NCBI RefSeq assembly: GCF_949987515.2 | Contig: NC_082689.1 | Location: 62,205,246 to 62,269,245 of the forward strand | Direction: 5' to 3' | DNA: 64,000 nucleotides | From: Delphinus delphis | Taxonomy: Eukaryota; Chordata; Mammalia; Artiodactyla; Delphinidae | Shown here: one piece after another, positions 48,200 through 59,722 of the stretch | How the letters are laid out: every line of letters starts with the position of its first letter | How positions within the stretch are numbered: the first letter of the stretch is position 1 | The notes under the pieces: generated by a model | Seen by the model: the letters and a program-made list of their open reading frames with translations, nothing else | What the model was told of the DNA's origin: nothing | The model's database searches: none | Position numbers and translations under genes: made by a program

Positions 48200-48310
48200 C
48201 GCTGCCAAAGTCCTACTGCACATCAAACAAACCAAAATCTCTGACAGTGAGACTCAGGCACATGTATTTTGCAAGCTTCCCAGATGATTCTCATATAAGA
48301 GAAGCACTGG
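48200..48310 (+). repeat. MER5-type fragment
   Basis: CATGTATTTTGCAAGCTTCC, CAGATGATTCTCATATAAGA, GAAGCACTGG resemble the MER5A 3' half. Confidence 0.55.
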
Positions 48311-48349
48311 ACTAAGCAGAAAGAATGAGCTCATTTGTCAAAAAAGGGA

Positions 48350-48640
48350 CTAACTTGAACAAAACCACTGGAATCAAGAAAGGAATTGCATGTTGAGGAA
48401 TGGTAATCAATCCAATGAAGGCATGGAGGTAGAGGGCAGTATAGGAAGGTGAATTATGATAAACAAGTTGAGGGCAAATTGTGGAAGGTCTTAAATGCCT
48501 CTATAGGAAATATGGACATTATCCTGTAGACATAAGAACTTGAATGATTTTTAAGCAAAGGAGAGATAAGCACAGAGCTTAGCAGTAACTTCGGTATTAG
48601 GAAAAATTACAGTAGGAAGAATCTAGAGGCAGGAAAACCA
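48350..48640 (-). repeat. L2 fragment, reverse orientation
   Basis: GGTCTTAAATGCCTCTATAG, GGACATTATCCTGTAGACAT and TTTAAGCAAAGGAGAGATAA are in reverse L2 order. Confidence 0.55.
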
Positions 48641-49001
48641 GTTAAGAAACAACCCAGATTTTAAAAATATAAAGAAATAAATTAAGACAGTGGAAAGAAG
48701 TGGTAGAGAGACATTTTTGGTATGAGAGAAAATTCATGGTATCTGATTATAGCTTGAACACAGCTGGTACAGCAAGGGGAGGTTTCTATATTGGATAACT
48801 GCATCATTTGAAACACCACACATAAAATGACATAAAGAACACAGCACAGACAAATGTTTTTAAATAGTTTAGGAACCTGAGAAAATTCATGTACCTATAA
48901 GGAGATCTACATGAATAACCAGAGCTGTTGTGAATTTCAACCAGGCCAGACTGTAACAGAGTTGTGAGGCATCTGCATTTAGAGAAAGCTGGAGTCATGA
49001 G

Positions 49002-49181
49002 AGAAAACAGAAATCCTCGGACACCAAGGGGGGAAAGTGGCAGGGGGTGGTGGTGGTGGGATGAACTGGGAGATTGGGATAGACATATATACACGGATAT
49101 GTATAAAATAGATAACTAATAAGAACCTGCTGTAAGAAAAAATAAATAAAATTCAAAAACAAAAAAAGAAAACAGAAACCC
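49002..49181 (+). mobile_element. Very short L1 3' end with 15-bp target duplication
   Basis: Only about 150 bp of L1 3' end (GATGAACTGGGAGATTGGGA, TAAAATAGATAACTAATAAG, then an A-rich tail). AGAAAACAGAAATCC (49002..49016) and AGAAAACAGAAACCC (49167..49181) flank it. Confidence 0.88.
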
Positions 49182-50061
49182 ACTTAAAGTAACACATACA
49201 TTTAAAGAATATATGTAAGAGAGTCTCATAATAACCCTGTGAGGAAGAGCAGGCTTTGCTGTACCATTTCTATTTTGTTTCCTTTAGTTTTTTAAAAGAA
49301 AAGGAGAAAGACTGAGAAGTTCAAATAGTTTTAAATGAGTTGACCAAGTCACCTAAGTCAAAAGAGGCAGAGCCAAGACCACTATAAAATCTTGTGCAGC
49401 ACGCTTATTGGTACAGGCTAGCAGGTTGGACTTCATGGGATCCATACAGCAAAATCTTAGTCAAGTCCTTAGTTTAGTAGGGTCAGGAGATAACAAACTG
49501 TCCAAGGATTCTGGAGACCCATCAAACGAATACTTTAAAATGCAAAGGTAAAATATATATTTGTACAGAAAGACATAAATGCATGCAATTATAAGCAAGC
49601 ATTTCTTAACCAATTATAAGAATTTATGTTGTTGCTATGTACCCTTAGGTTCTTTTTACAAACAACTGTAAGTTGTATGAAATGTATACTGATTTTGTGC
49701 TTGGAATCTTAAAAGTGTAAACTTTATTGAGGACTATCCTCATCCCTTGAGAGACAAGAAACATTAGGCAACTAACTGATAATGGGTAAAATGAAACAAT
49801 AAAGATGAATGTGGAGACTTATAAAGCTCCAAAGACTATTCACAATAAGGGAAGGCTGGAATGATATAATAACTCATTTATATAAATGAATTCTAACCTG
49901 CCTAAGAATAACAATTAACTGTCTCAGGTCAACTTTCACAAAGGTGAATTCAGAATTAAACACTGCATATTATTACACACAAGTAAACAAATCAATGTTT
50001 TCACAAATAATTTTCTTAAATAATTATTTTAAAGGTAAACACAGAAATTAACAAAACATAC

Positions 50062-50195
50062 CCTAACTTTACAATGTGATAAGAGTCCCCACATTGGCTG
50101 TGCACAGGCCTCAAGTTCAGCAGCAAAGGCAGCATAGTAGGTCTGAGATTCAAATTCCACATGCTCATTTAGTTCTCGCTTATTTAAGTTCATAC
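50062..50195 (-). CDS. UBR3: UBR3 exon w5 (134 bp)
   Basis: Acceptor TTTTTGCAAG and donor AGG|GTATGT. It encodes GMNLNKRELNEHVEFESQTY, YAAFAAELEACAQPMWGLLS and HCKVR. The first two bases GT complete the Gly codon whose G ends w4. It ends on a codon boundary. It lies 593 bp from w4, making a close exon pair separated by long introns on either side. Confidence 0.93.
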
Positions 50196-50788
50196 CTTGC
50201 AAAAATTAAAACAGATATAAACCTTGCCAAATGGAAATAAACACCTATGTTAAAAATCAAGTAAAATACTTCCAAGTACCAAACACATTTTAATGCACAC
50301 AAATGGCATAATGACACAATATGTATAGAAATTAATAAATTATTAAAAATAAAATAATCTGGTCCTTTTGGAATTCTTTATAAACTACGTTTTCTTAGAA
50401 ACATTTTGTGAACTGTCTCTTTCTTATATAATATAATTGAATATATTAAATAAAGTCAAAACTATTTTAATTGATGCCGGTTGAAATTTTTACGGAAGTA
50501 TTATGAGTCTTTCTTGGAGAATAGATTAGAAATTTCTAGATTAATGCTTTCAAATGCTTTTAAAAATTACACTCCTATTTCCTATGTAATAGTTTGACCT
50601 TCTTCATAACTCTGATATGTTTTCATGAACACTTTATCAAAATACTTACAAATATCAATTAATATGAGACATTTCACATGTAACTGAATGATGTGCTATT
50701 ATCTTTTAATTAGTGTTTGACAGTTTAACATTAGGCATTTTGTAAACTAAAAAAAAAAAAAAATTAAGAAAAAATCTGAAATTGATAC

Positions 50789-50968
50789 CTTGAAAGAAAG
50801 ATACAAAGTTCATCCATGTCACTAACAAACCATGGTCCTCCAAAAATCTCTTAGCCACACTTTGATGAGAAAGGATATTAATAAAATCACTGACAAGAGG
50901 CCAATAAGTGTTATTCTTCAGTAATGCTTCTCCACAATTCACTACCACATGTAAACTGTTTTCTTCAT
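50789..50968 (-). CDS. UBR3: UBR3 exon w4 (180 bp)
   Basis: Acceptor TGTCTATTTTAG and donor CAAG|GTATCA bound 180 bp. It encodes EENSLHVVVNCGEALLKNNT followed by YWPLVSDFINILSHQSVAKR and FLEDHGLLVTWMNFVSFFQ. Phases are 2-in, 1-out and fit both neighbours. It belongs to the helical central scaffold; no zinc ligands or active-site residues are visible. Confidence 0.93.
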
Positions 50969-51024
50969 CTAAAATAGACACACACACACAAAAAAAATTA
51001 GTTTAAGAAAATAGTTTTACCAAT

Positions 51025-51215
51025 GATACAGATTATACATTTTAGAATCAGTCACCTCAATTCAAACCCCAGCCTGCCATTTAATAACTATATGGCTTTA
51101 GGTATATTACATAGCTCTGAATCAATTTCCTCATCTGTAAAACAGAAAAAGACATATCTTAAGGGAATTAAATGAAATGTTAACATAACACTTAGCACAT
51201 CTTTATAATAATTAT
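51025..51215 (+). repeat. MIR fragment
   Basis: CAAACCCCAGCCTGCCATTT, TATGGCTTTAGGTATATTAC, TTTCCTCATCTGTAAAACAG in MIR order. Confidence 0.8.
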
Positions 51216-52739
51216 TACCACGTCTAACATATTACATGATATTAAGTTAGTTACATGTTTATAAAACCTTATTATTTTCTTGATTTTAATGATATAATGC
51301 AATATTTTCAGTTCTAATCAATAAAATGTTTTTATCCCTAGATTAACCTCATTCTATCTTTTCAATAAAATCTGTATGACTTAAACAATATATATTTAAT
51401 TGCTTTCTTCTATTCAAAGGACATGTAAAAACAATTTTTAACACAGTATTTCAAAAATGAAACAACAAAAAACACATATAAATCTCTTAAGCTTTAAAAA
51501 AAAAATCCTCAAAGTTTAAATACATTGCTGGAAGGAGGAGATGGGGAGGATTAGGTTTGTACAAAAACTTTACTATTAGAAGTTATAGCATGTATGCATT
51601 AGCTCTGTTGACCTATTCCAGCTTAACTGATTCACTGGACAAACAAGCCCCCCATTCCCACTGTAAAACACACTAATACCCATAATACACAGAATGCTCA
51701 AAGCTTGCAGCCTATTCCCTAGTACACAAGCCCCAAGGTATAAGCTTATCCAGAGTCTGTTTTTGCTTCTGTTCATACTAATTGTTCTTTTTACTATAAT
51801 TATAAAATTTAAGTTACAAATACATAATCTGATAAAATATGAATGCATAAATAGAGGTATAACAAAAACTGGATCATAAGCTTTTGAAAGACAGTAAAAG
51901 TGCCTAAGAAAATCTTGGAGGAGAAAAATCACAAAAGTCTAGAAGGATTTTACACTCAGATTGCTTCATGAAAATCTTTATGTTCTTACTCTACTTTAAA
52001 GAAACTGAAAATGAAAATCACAGATGCTGCTTTACAGATGTGGTATATACAAGAAGGACGAGGGAGAACTCCAGTAAAGAAAACCATACCTTACAACTGC
52101 TTTGCCCAAAATTAAAAGGTTGGAGAACAAACATACATTCCTGTGGTTTAAGTTAAAATCCACTGTTTAAGATACGTATGTATCACTTTTTAACAATGCC
52201 TCACTTTAACCAACTTTTCAAATAACCACCTCGTAGTCAAACTCATCAGTGAAGAGGGCTTCTACTGCACTTATTTCCATAAATTAAATTTAGGTTTCAG
52301 CCCATGAAATTACTTTACCCAACTCAAATTTAACAAGACATAAGAACAGGACCCACAGTAGGATGAGAGAGGGTATAACTGAATGAGGAAGTGGGGGTAA
52401 GGGAGCTTTTATAAATTACCCACATCTGAGATTCAGAAACGCCCTCTCTGACAACTACTGCCACTGTGAGTTGGTGAGCAGCTGATACTGATGAGACAGT
52501 GCCTAGGGATGCTGGGATTTTTTAATTTTTTAAAACATTGAGAATCACTGTTCTATTTAAGTGAAATCAGAGGATGAATAAGCAGAATATAATTAATCAA
52601 AATCACTATTTTCCTGACACTGCTTTAACTACTACTGTTCTTGTGAAAAATATCTTGGAATCTTTTATGAAATAAAATGATTAGAGCTTCTATTTTTATC
52701 CAACTGATACTTTTCCAAATATAGATACAGAGAGAGCAA

Positions 52740-53470
52740 TGATTCAGTGTTAAATCATATTCACTCATCCACAAATATTTACTGAGCTCCTACTCAGGGT
52801 CAGGTAATCTAGTAAGCTCTGAAAATAAAGCAGTAAAAAAATCAAGATTTATACATTCTCTCTCTCCACTGAGGTTAATATCTAAGAAAACAGAGTGTGG
52901 TAAGGTCTGTAATAGGAAAAGTACAAGAAGTCATAAGAACATACATAAGCTGGTCTACAATTAAGGAAAAGAGTTTCCTGAGGAAGTGATGTTTAACTGA
53001 GATTTACAAAAGGAAGCAGAAATTGGGATTAACCAAATAAACTAGGGATGGAGAGGAAATGGTGTTCTAAGTAGAGGAAGCAGTATAAAAAAGGATGGAA
53101 TTACTGGGACAAAGAATGCAAAGAATAGGTGGCACAAATGAGTCTAGATGGCCTCATAAATCAGCTTCAGGAGTTTGCAGTTCATGCGAAGAGAATGGCA
53201 AGCCACAGAGGGGGTTTTAAGAGAGAGGACATGACTAGATGTTTAGTGTTGAGACTGACTATATAGGAGGGTGCTAATGACTAGTAGTAGAAGGCCTAAA
53301 GATGGCAATGGCTTGAACTATGGTATTGGCATGAAGATGCAGAGATGAAAAGAATTGGCTATTCTAAGATATTCAGAAGGATTTAAATGACAGACCTGGT
53401 GATGTTCACTATTTCTACAAAGAGTAAGAAGTCAAAAATGACTCCTAGGTTTTTAGGTTGGGCAACTCTG
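52740..53470 (-). repeat. L2 copy, reverse orientation (about 0.7 kb)
   Basis: CACAAATATTTACTGAGCTC, CCTGAGGAAGTGATGTTTAA, GGAGTTTGCAGTTCATGCGA and AAGCCACAGAGGGGGTTTTA follow the reverse complement of L2. Confidence 0.7.
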
Positions 53471-53724
53471 TAGATGGTTAGAGTAGTACCAACACACCGA
53501 CTTGAGTGCTAATACACACATACATATATACACATACACACATATGCACAAATGCAATAGAAAAGAAGCAGGCTTGATAGAGACAGAATGGGTTTTTGGT
53601 GCTGACACTGAGTGTCTGAGGTGCTTGTAGACATCCAAAGGATATAGTTTAATAAACAATTTGATATGCAGGACAGAAGATCAATCTGGCATTATTAGCA
53701 ACTACAGACATTCCTATAGTTATG

Positions 53725-54146
53725 CAACACATAGTTTGGTGGGTTTTTTTTTTAAACTTTATTCCTTCTTTTTTTTTTAAAGTTAACCATTTTTTTTTTA
53801 ATTTATTTATTTTTGCTGTGTTGGGTCTTCGTCGCTGCGTGGGCTTTCTCTAGTTGCAGTGAGCGGGGGCTACTCTTCATTGCGGTGCACAGGCTTCTCA
53901 CTGCAGTGGCTTCTCTTGTTGCAGAGCATGGGCTCTAGGTGCACGGCTTCAGTAGTTGTGGCACAAGGGCTCGGCAGTTGTGGCTCACGGGCTCTAGAGT
54001 GCAGGCTCAGTAGTTGCGGCGCATGGGCTTAGTTGCTCTGTGGCATGTGGGATCTTCCTTGACCAGGGCTCGAACCTGTGTCCCCTGCACTGGCAGGCGG
54101 ACTCTTAACCACTGCGCCACCAGGGAAGTCCCACAACACATGGTTT
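53725..54146 (-). repeat. Long CHR-1-type SINE, minus strand
   Basis: Reads GGGACTTCCCTGGTGGCGCA on the minus strand, through the long CHR-1 body, to a T-rich (A-tail) stretch at 53738..53815. CAACACATAGTTT (53725..53737) and CAACACATGGTTT (54134..54146) are the duplication. Sense to UBR3. Confidence 0.9.
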
Positions 54147-55098
54147 TAAGTTCCATTTTAAACAGACAGTTGCATAAGACAAACTGTAAAATTTCAGAGA
54201 TATGGGAAGTTATGAGTTATATTTGGAATCACAAAGTACTATGGTGCAGAAATGAATACAACAAAGTAAAAGTATAAGGAAGGGAGCACGTACTACTAGA
54301 GGCTTTTTCCTATTAATCTTCAGCTATTGCTGTGGTCATGTGAATTCTCATTGTATCAGCTCCTACATTTACTAACAGTGTAGAAAAAATTTTCAAATAT
54401 TGTCTAATGACAATGTATACAAAGGTTAGATAAGGGCTATTACAAAGTAAGAAGTATAAAGAACTTGTGTAATATCTGTAGCTAGTTCAATATATTTAAA
54501 GCTCATTCCAATACTCTTCATGTAAAAACAGGGAAAACATATGGTGCTTTTAGAAAACCAGTAAGTATGTAACATGAAATGTTATGCTACTTTTGAAAGA
54601 GGAAAAAAAACAGAACAGGAGCTAAAGATAGTTTTAGACTTGGCTTAGAAATAATGTAATTTATTGCTATAAAAAATACATTTATATTTAAAGATCTTAG
54701 CAATGCTACTTATAGCTATTTAGCTTTTGGAAAATTCAATTTGTGTAAGAATTTCCAGGACAGACTAACTGCATTAGAAGGAAGTATGTGTAGAAAGCAA
54801 CTAAGACCATGTAATACGATTTCAGAAAATATGGGGAAAATGAGAAACACAGAGACAGCAAGACCAAGTGCCAAGAAACACCAACACTGATAGAACAAGT
54901 AGAAGATAGTTTCATGCCACACAAAGAACAGAGAATCAACAGTGTAAAATGATAATGAAAATCAAGCAAGATAAGGTCCAAAGTGTTGCCACTGGCTTCC
55001 TTATCATGTAGTCATAGAAAGGGTGACCATATAATTTATCATATAAACAGGGACACTTTTGAGGGTAAAAAGGACTGTATGAAAAATGATGTCAAAAG

Positions 55099-55331
55099 AA
55101 CAGGCAGGGCTTCCCTGGTGGCGCAGTGGTTGAGAGTCCGCCTGCCGATGCAGGGGATGCAGGTTCGTGCTGCAGTCTGGGAAGATGCCACATGCCGCGG
55201 AGCGGCTGGGCCCATGAGCCATGGCCACTGAGCCTGCACGTCCGGAGCCTGTGCTCCGCAATGGGAGCGGCCACGACAGTGAGAGGGCCACGTACCACAA
55301 AAAAAATAAAAATAAAAATAAATAACAGGCA
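55099..55331 (+). repeat. CHR-2 SINE
   Basis: Complete copy with AATAAAAATAAAAATAAATA tail. Duplication AACAGGCA at 55099..55106 and 55324..55331. Confidence 0.92.
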
Positions 55332-55944
55332 TAACTTGGAGCTGTTCTGGGGAAAGTAGGACATGTGGCTACCGGAGTCATGGACAATTTTGGAGACAGC
55401 AATAGAATGACAGAAGCAGACACTAGATTGAGGTGGGTTAATGGGAGACCGGAAGATAAGGAAATGAACATAAAAACTCTCTCAGGAAAGATGCCTATAG
55501 CAAAAAGTGGGAGGCAAACTCATATACATCTTCCTCCCAAACATTCTCCTCTGAAATGCAAACCATATAAAAGAAGCATAGCTAAACCACTTAGTCAGGA
55601 AAACAGACTCAAGATTCTTTTCAAAAGAGTAAATACTTCTAATTTTTTTAAGTTTTCCAGTTTATAAATTAAAAATACTGTACTTGTGAAAAGTCCTTTT
55701 CTAGTTATATAATTCTACACATAAGAATATCACTGATATAGCTGAATGATGATAGACACTATTTCAAAAAAGAAAAGAGAAAGTAATATACATAGCTAAA
55801 TCTCTAAGAAAGAAAAGGTCATCCTACACAAAGACAGAAACAGTACAATACAAAGCAGCTCTTATTTTTTCTTTTAAAAAGGTAAAGAGGTACACTGTTC
55901 AATGTAAATAATGTATTATTCTCCCACTACACCTACAATGGGAA

Positions 55945-56170
55945 GGCAGAGTTACGCAGTGGGCCAGAGTATGGGTTAGACACCTAGCTTTACCACTTAC
56001 AGCTATAAAACCATAGATCACTGACTTTTCAACTTCCTAAACCAGAAATGCCTCATCTATAAAATGGAAAAAACAACATTTACTCCCCAGAATTACTGAT
56101 AAATCAGATAATACATATAAAGTACTGAAAAAAAAGCATGGTATACAGTAAGTGTTCAAAAGATGGTAGC
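55945..56170 (+). repeat. MIR
   Basis: TTTACCACTTACAGCTATAA, GCCTCATCTATAAAATGGAA, TACAGTAAGTGTTCAAAAGA in MIR order. Confidence 0.8.
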
Positions 56171-56459
56171 CATCATCATTATTAGCAAGCTATTATTATA
56201 TATAAGGCAACATGCCCTGCACTGAGTCCTGTATAAATTTTCAGGCTATGGTATTGCATCTGAGAATAGCCAGACTATCAGTATAAAGAGAAAATAGGAG
56301 CTGATATGCAAAAGGAGACAACAGTAGAAGGCAAGTCTCAAGTATAAGATCTCCCATCCACAGAGAATGGAAAGGTCCTAAGATTTAATTTGAGGCATTA
56401 TTTGTTGTTATTTTTTAAGTTTAGCTCCAAGTGCCAACAAGTGAAGACACAGTCCTATT

Positions 56460-56720
56460 AATGTTGGCCTGGCTGTATTGTGGCTAAGAACAAAGATTCT
56501 GACATCAGGAGATATAAAGTCCTTCTTGGCTCTGTCATCTACTAACTATATAATCTACAGCAAATGATTTAATTTCTCTAAACTTCAATTTACTCATCTT
56601 GAAAGTGGAAATAATAATAATGCCAATCTAGAGAGTTGTTCAGAAGCTTAATTGAGACAACATATAAATAGTATTAACACAGCGCCTAGTACAGAGCAAA
56701 TACTCAAATAATATAAATTA
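56460..56720 (+). repeat. MIR, near full length
   Basis: GTGGCTAAGAACAAAGATTC, TCTGTCATCTACTAACTATA, TTACTCATCTTGAAAGTGGA, AGCGCCTAGTACAGAGCAAA in MIR order. Confidence 0.85.
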
Positions 56721-57331
56721 TTACAAGGAGGTGAAGTCAAGATGAAAGACCACAAAGAAATAAGAATGGGAGGAATTCCTAGAAATGTTATGGCAATTTG
56801 AGGAGGCATAAAGGAAGAAAATTAAAGATCACACTAAAGGAACATATAAAAGGCAAGATTTATTCCAACTTTTAAATTATAAAAGTATATGCATATAAAA
56901 TGTCTAAAGCTGACAGTAACAAATTCATGATTAAAAAAATAGAAACATATCTAATTAATAAGAAAATGGTTAAATAATGGTAAAGTCATATGATATTACT
57001 ACCTGCAATCATGAAAGAACATGTTCTTGATGTGTACACTTGATAGCATATTTTAAAGTACATATTCGCATCTATAAATATACTCACATCACACAAAAAG
57101 ACAGAAAAGAAATATCCCAAAATATTTGTTAATATTATTTGTGAATAACAAAACTATAGGTGATTTTAAAGTTTTTCTTTAAATTCTGCTGAAATTTTAA
57201 AAAATGTTTCTTTAACAAACATGTATTATTTTATAATATTTTTAAAAGCTATTTTTAAGCATAAAGGAAGTTTTTAAGATTAGTTATACAAAGTATACTT
57301 ATAAAACTAGTGAAAATAATTCTGAGTTTAC

Positions 57332-57560
57332 CTTGTAGCTCACTTTTAATAAGGCAACTTTCCATCATGTATAACAGCACAGTGACCATAATATCCAGCA
57401 GCTGACATTCTTCTGTTACCTGTCTGGCTAGCTCCTCATTGCTGAACAACTGAACACTAATATGCACAATTCTGTTAGACATTGTGTCTGATTCATGACT
57501 TTTCTTCAGTGTTTTCATAATGAAAGCGTAATGCTGAACAAAAGTTTTTGTAAAAGCAAC
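57332..57560 (-). CDS. UBR3: UBR3 exon w3 (229 bp)
   Basis: Acceptor CATTTTACAG and donor CAAG|GTAAAC bound 229 bp: 76 codons plus one base. It encodes VAFTKTFVQHYAFIMKTLKK, then a segment with NRIVHISVQLFSNEELARQV and ECQLLDIMVTVLLYMMESCL. Most of it is hydrophobic helix. Phase 1 end joins AT in w4 to make Asp. It is one of the larger exons in the set, and the sequence is uninterrupted. Confidence 0.92.
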
Positions 57561-58688
57561 CTGTAAAATGTTTTAAATAGGAAGAAAAAAAACACAGTTT
57601 AAGTTTTACAACACATTTTCCAACATATTATACTAGCATTTTTAAGTTATGATTAGCTTGTGATGATATCCAAGATAAATGGAAAAATAATTTCAGTGAT
57701 GATGGTAGTCTTACATTTGTCCTTTTTTGGAAAATTAGCAAAATACTTTGGTGGTTAAAAAAATGTTCAATATGTATTTTAAATTATTAAAGTTTTAAAG
57801 CAATTACAAAGATAGTCTAAAAATACAAATCTTCACTTTGCTCACAAATATATCAGTTCAAGTATGTGTCTTTGTCCTGTGCTACCAACTTTAACAACAA
57901 AATCTAAAGCCTCACCTGCAAACCATCACAGAGTTGTTTATATAACTAAACAATAAGTGAGTCAACGTGACTACTCCAAAAGAAATAATATCTTTTCCTA
58001 TTTGATCTGAAAGCCAACCACTATTCTGACCAAATATTCTCTTCTGTATACCATATACACTTCCTCTATTGCTTTCTTAAGCAGGTATAAAGACACAAAA
58101 CAACAGCATTATTAAAGTGTCACTCCTAAAGAGGCTTTACTACCTAAACCATAAGAACTATAGCATGATTTATTGTCTTTTCAGACACTACGTTGTGTAA
58201 CTTTGCCATAACCATACGGTAGTAACAGGTGAGTCCACACCCTCTGAAACTAGAGACTTCACCTATGTACATGTGTACATGAGTCAATACCATTGTGTCT
58301 TTAAGAGTTATGGCCAGCAGCTACAAACTCCATGCTTTTCCCATGCCTAACCATACAATCTAAATTCAGTTGCCCCCATTAAACATTCTCATAGCACCTT
58401 GTACCTTTCTCCTTTAGAGAACTTACTACAATTTGTAACTACATATTTATTTGTGCAACTGTGTTTTTGTTTGTCCCCCAGCAATCCCTTTGGACCAAGT
58501 TTCATGCACAAAGGCAACCCTTAGGAATCCTGCTCTGTAATGGTGCTTTGACTCAGATCTACAATACTGTGCTTTTTGTGCAGGCCCTCTTTTGGCAACA
58601 GAGCTGAGAAATATATCAAAAAGATTTAATATTGAAAAGGCAAAGAAAGAGAAGCAAAGTTCAGAAAGGAAGGAAAAAATGTAGATAC
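57561..58688. other. UBR3 intron w2-w3 (1.1 kb)
   Basis: Unique AT-rich sequence except the L2-like patch at 58340..58490. Confidence 0.6.
58340..58490 (+). repeat. L2 fragment
   Basis: CATAGCACCTTGTACCTTTC and ACATATTTATTTGTGCAACT with TTGTTTGTCCCC resemble the L2 region near its 3' end. Confidence 0.5.
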
Positions 58689-58819
58689 CTTATACTCTTG
58701 ATCTGGAAGCATGTTGAGTAAGAAAGTCACCATCTTCTGGGGAAATTCATACTTTATGGTCCAAAACAATAGTTCTTCTAAGAAACTTTTATGCTTCAAA
58801 ACATCCATTATGGATTGAT
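58689..58819 (-). CDS. UBR3: UBR3 exon w2 (131 bp)
   Basis: Acceptor TTATGTAG and donor AAG|GTATCT bound 131 bp. It reads DQSIMDVLKHKSFLEELLFW onward through TIKYEFPQKMVTFLLNMLPDQEYK with no stop. The pattern is amphipathic helical repeats, as in the armadillo-like body of UBR ligases; no catalytic residues are expected here. It begins with two bases completing a codon from w1 and ends on a codon boundary, which matches w3. Confidence 0.9.
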
Positions 58820-59639
58820 CTACATAATAAAAATAAAATTTATCACCCTAATGATTTAAGTTGCTCATCTCACTAAACCTTACCATGATTAATAACCCAT
58901 CAACCTCAAACATCTGAACATACCTAAAAATTAAGGCTATCCTTTCAATAATTCAAATGATAATGCTAACAATATCAAGCTAAATTTCTACAATGTCCAC
59001 AGTATATATATAATAAAATACTTAATCCTTATAATTTAATATAAAGCAGTTACTAGAAAAATACGTAATTACTTGACCTTAAACATAAGCCATTTATCTA
59101 AAATTTCTACTAAGATTTAAAATAATTATCTTACAAGAACAATACTCATGGCACTTAATTTAAAATAGTAATAATAATTTTAACCTAAAAACATACTATT
59201 AAGGACATAAACTCCAAAGTTATCTAAATTTTTTATTTTTGAAAAAAATCTTTATGGATGAATAATTTATTCCTCTAAAATTATCCTTCATAAATGAAAT
59301 ATTAACTTCCCTAGAGAAGATAATCACTAGTGCATTGCTTACTCTAGTATACAGAAGCATTTGCTTTTTTCTGGTAGGAACATACCGGGAAACACATAGA
59401 ACATTAGATATGCTTACTTGTACTGGACTCAAGATGCCCTCTTCATGCATGGAGGAAACAGGAAATGCATGCCCCTTTTGAATAAAGGTATTCAAAGGGG
59501 GGAATAAAATTATTTACTGGGAAGTTTATTTTCTAAAGCCAAGTACCACTCCTTGAGGGTTAGGCTGTCTCTTGCTTATCTCTGCCTCCTTGCCATGCTT
59601 AATCAACAGAAAGGTCTCAACTGGTATATGATGAATTGA

Positions 59640-59722
59640 AATGTTTTAAATTTTTATTTTACATTGGAGTATAGTTGATTAACAATGTTGTGTTAGTTTC
59701 AAGGTGTACAGCAAAGTGTGAA
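59640..59722 (-). mobile_element. L1 3' fragment, minus strand
   Basis: TTTTATTTTACATTGGAGTA, TAGTTGATTAACAATGTTGT and GTGTACAGCAAAGTG are the reverse of a common cetartiodactyl L1 3' end. It is the only clearly recent-type L1 piece sense to UBR3. Confidence 0.75.

Larger units (their letters stand above)
44631..50061. other. UBR3 intron w5-w6 (5.4 kb)
   Basis: Contains the two SINEs, two MIRs, L2 copies, MER5 fragment and L1 tail listed separately. 45190..45740 and 49200..50060 are otherwise unremarkable. Confidence 0.6.
50969..57331. other. UBR3 intron w3-w4 (6.4 kb)
   Basis: Besides the MIRs, reverse L2, CHR-1 and CHR-2 listed, 51230..52700, 54150..55090 and 56730..57330 are AT-rich with no recognised content. 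Confidence 0.6.
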
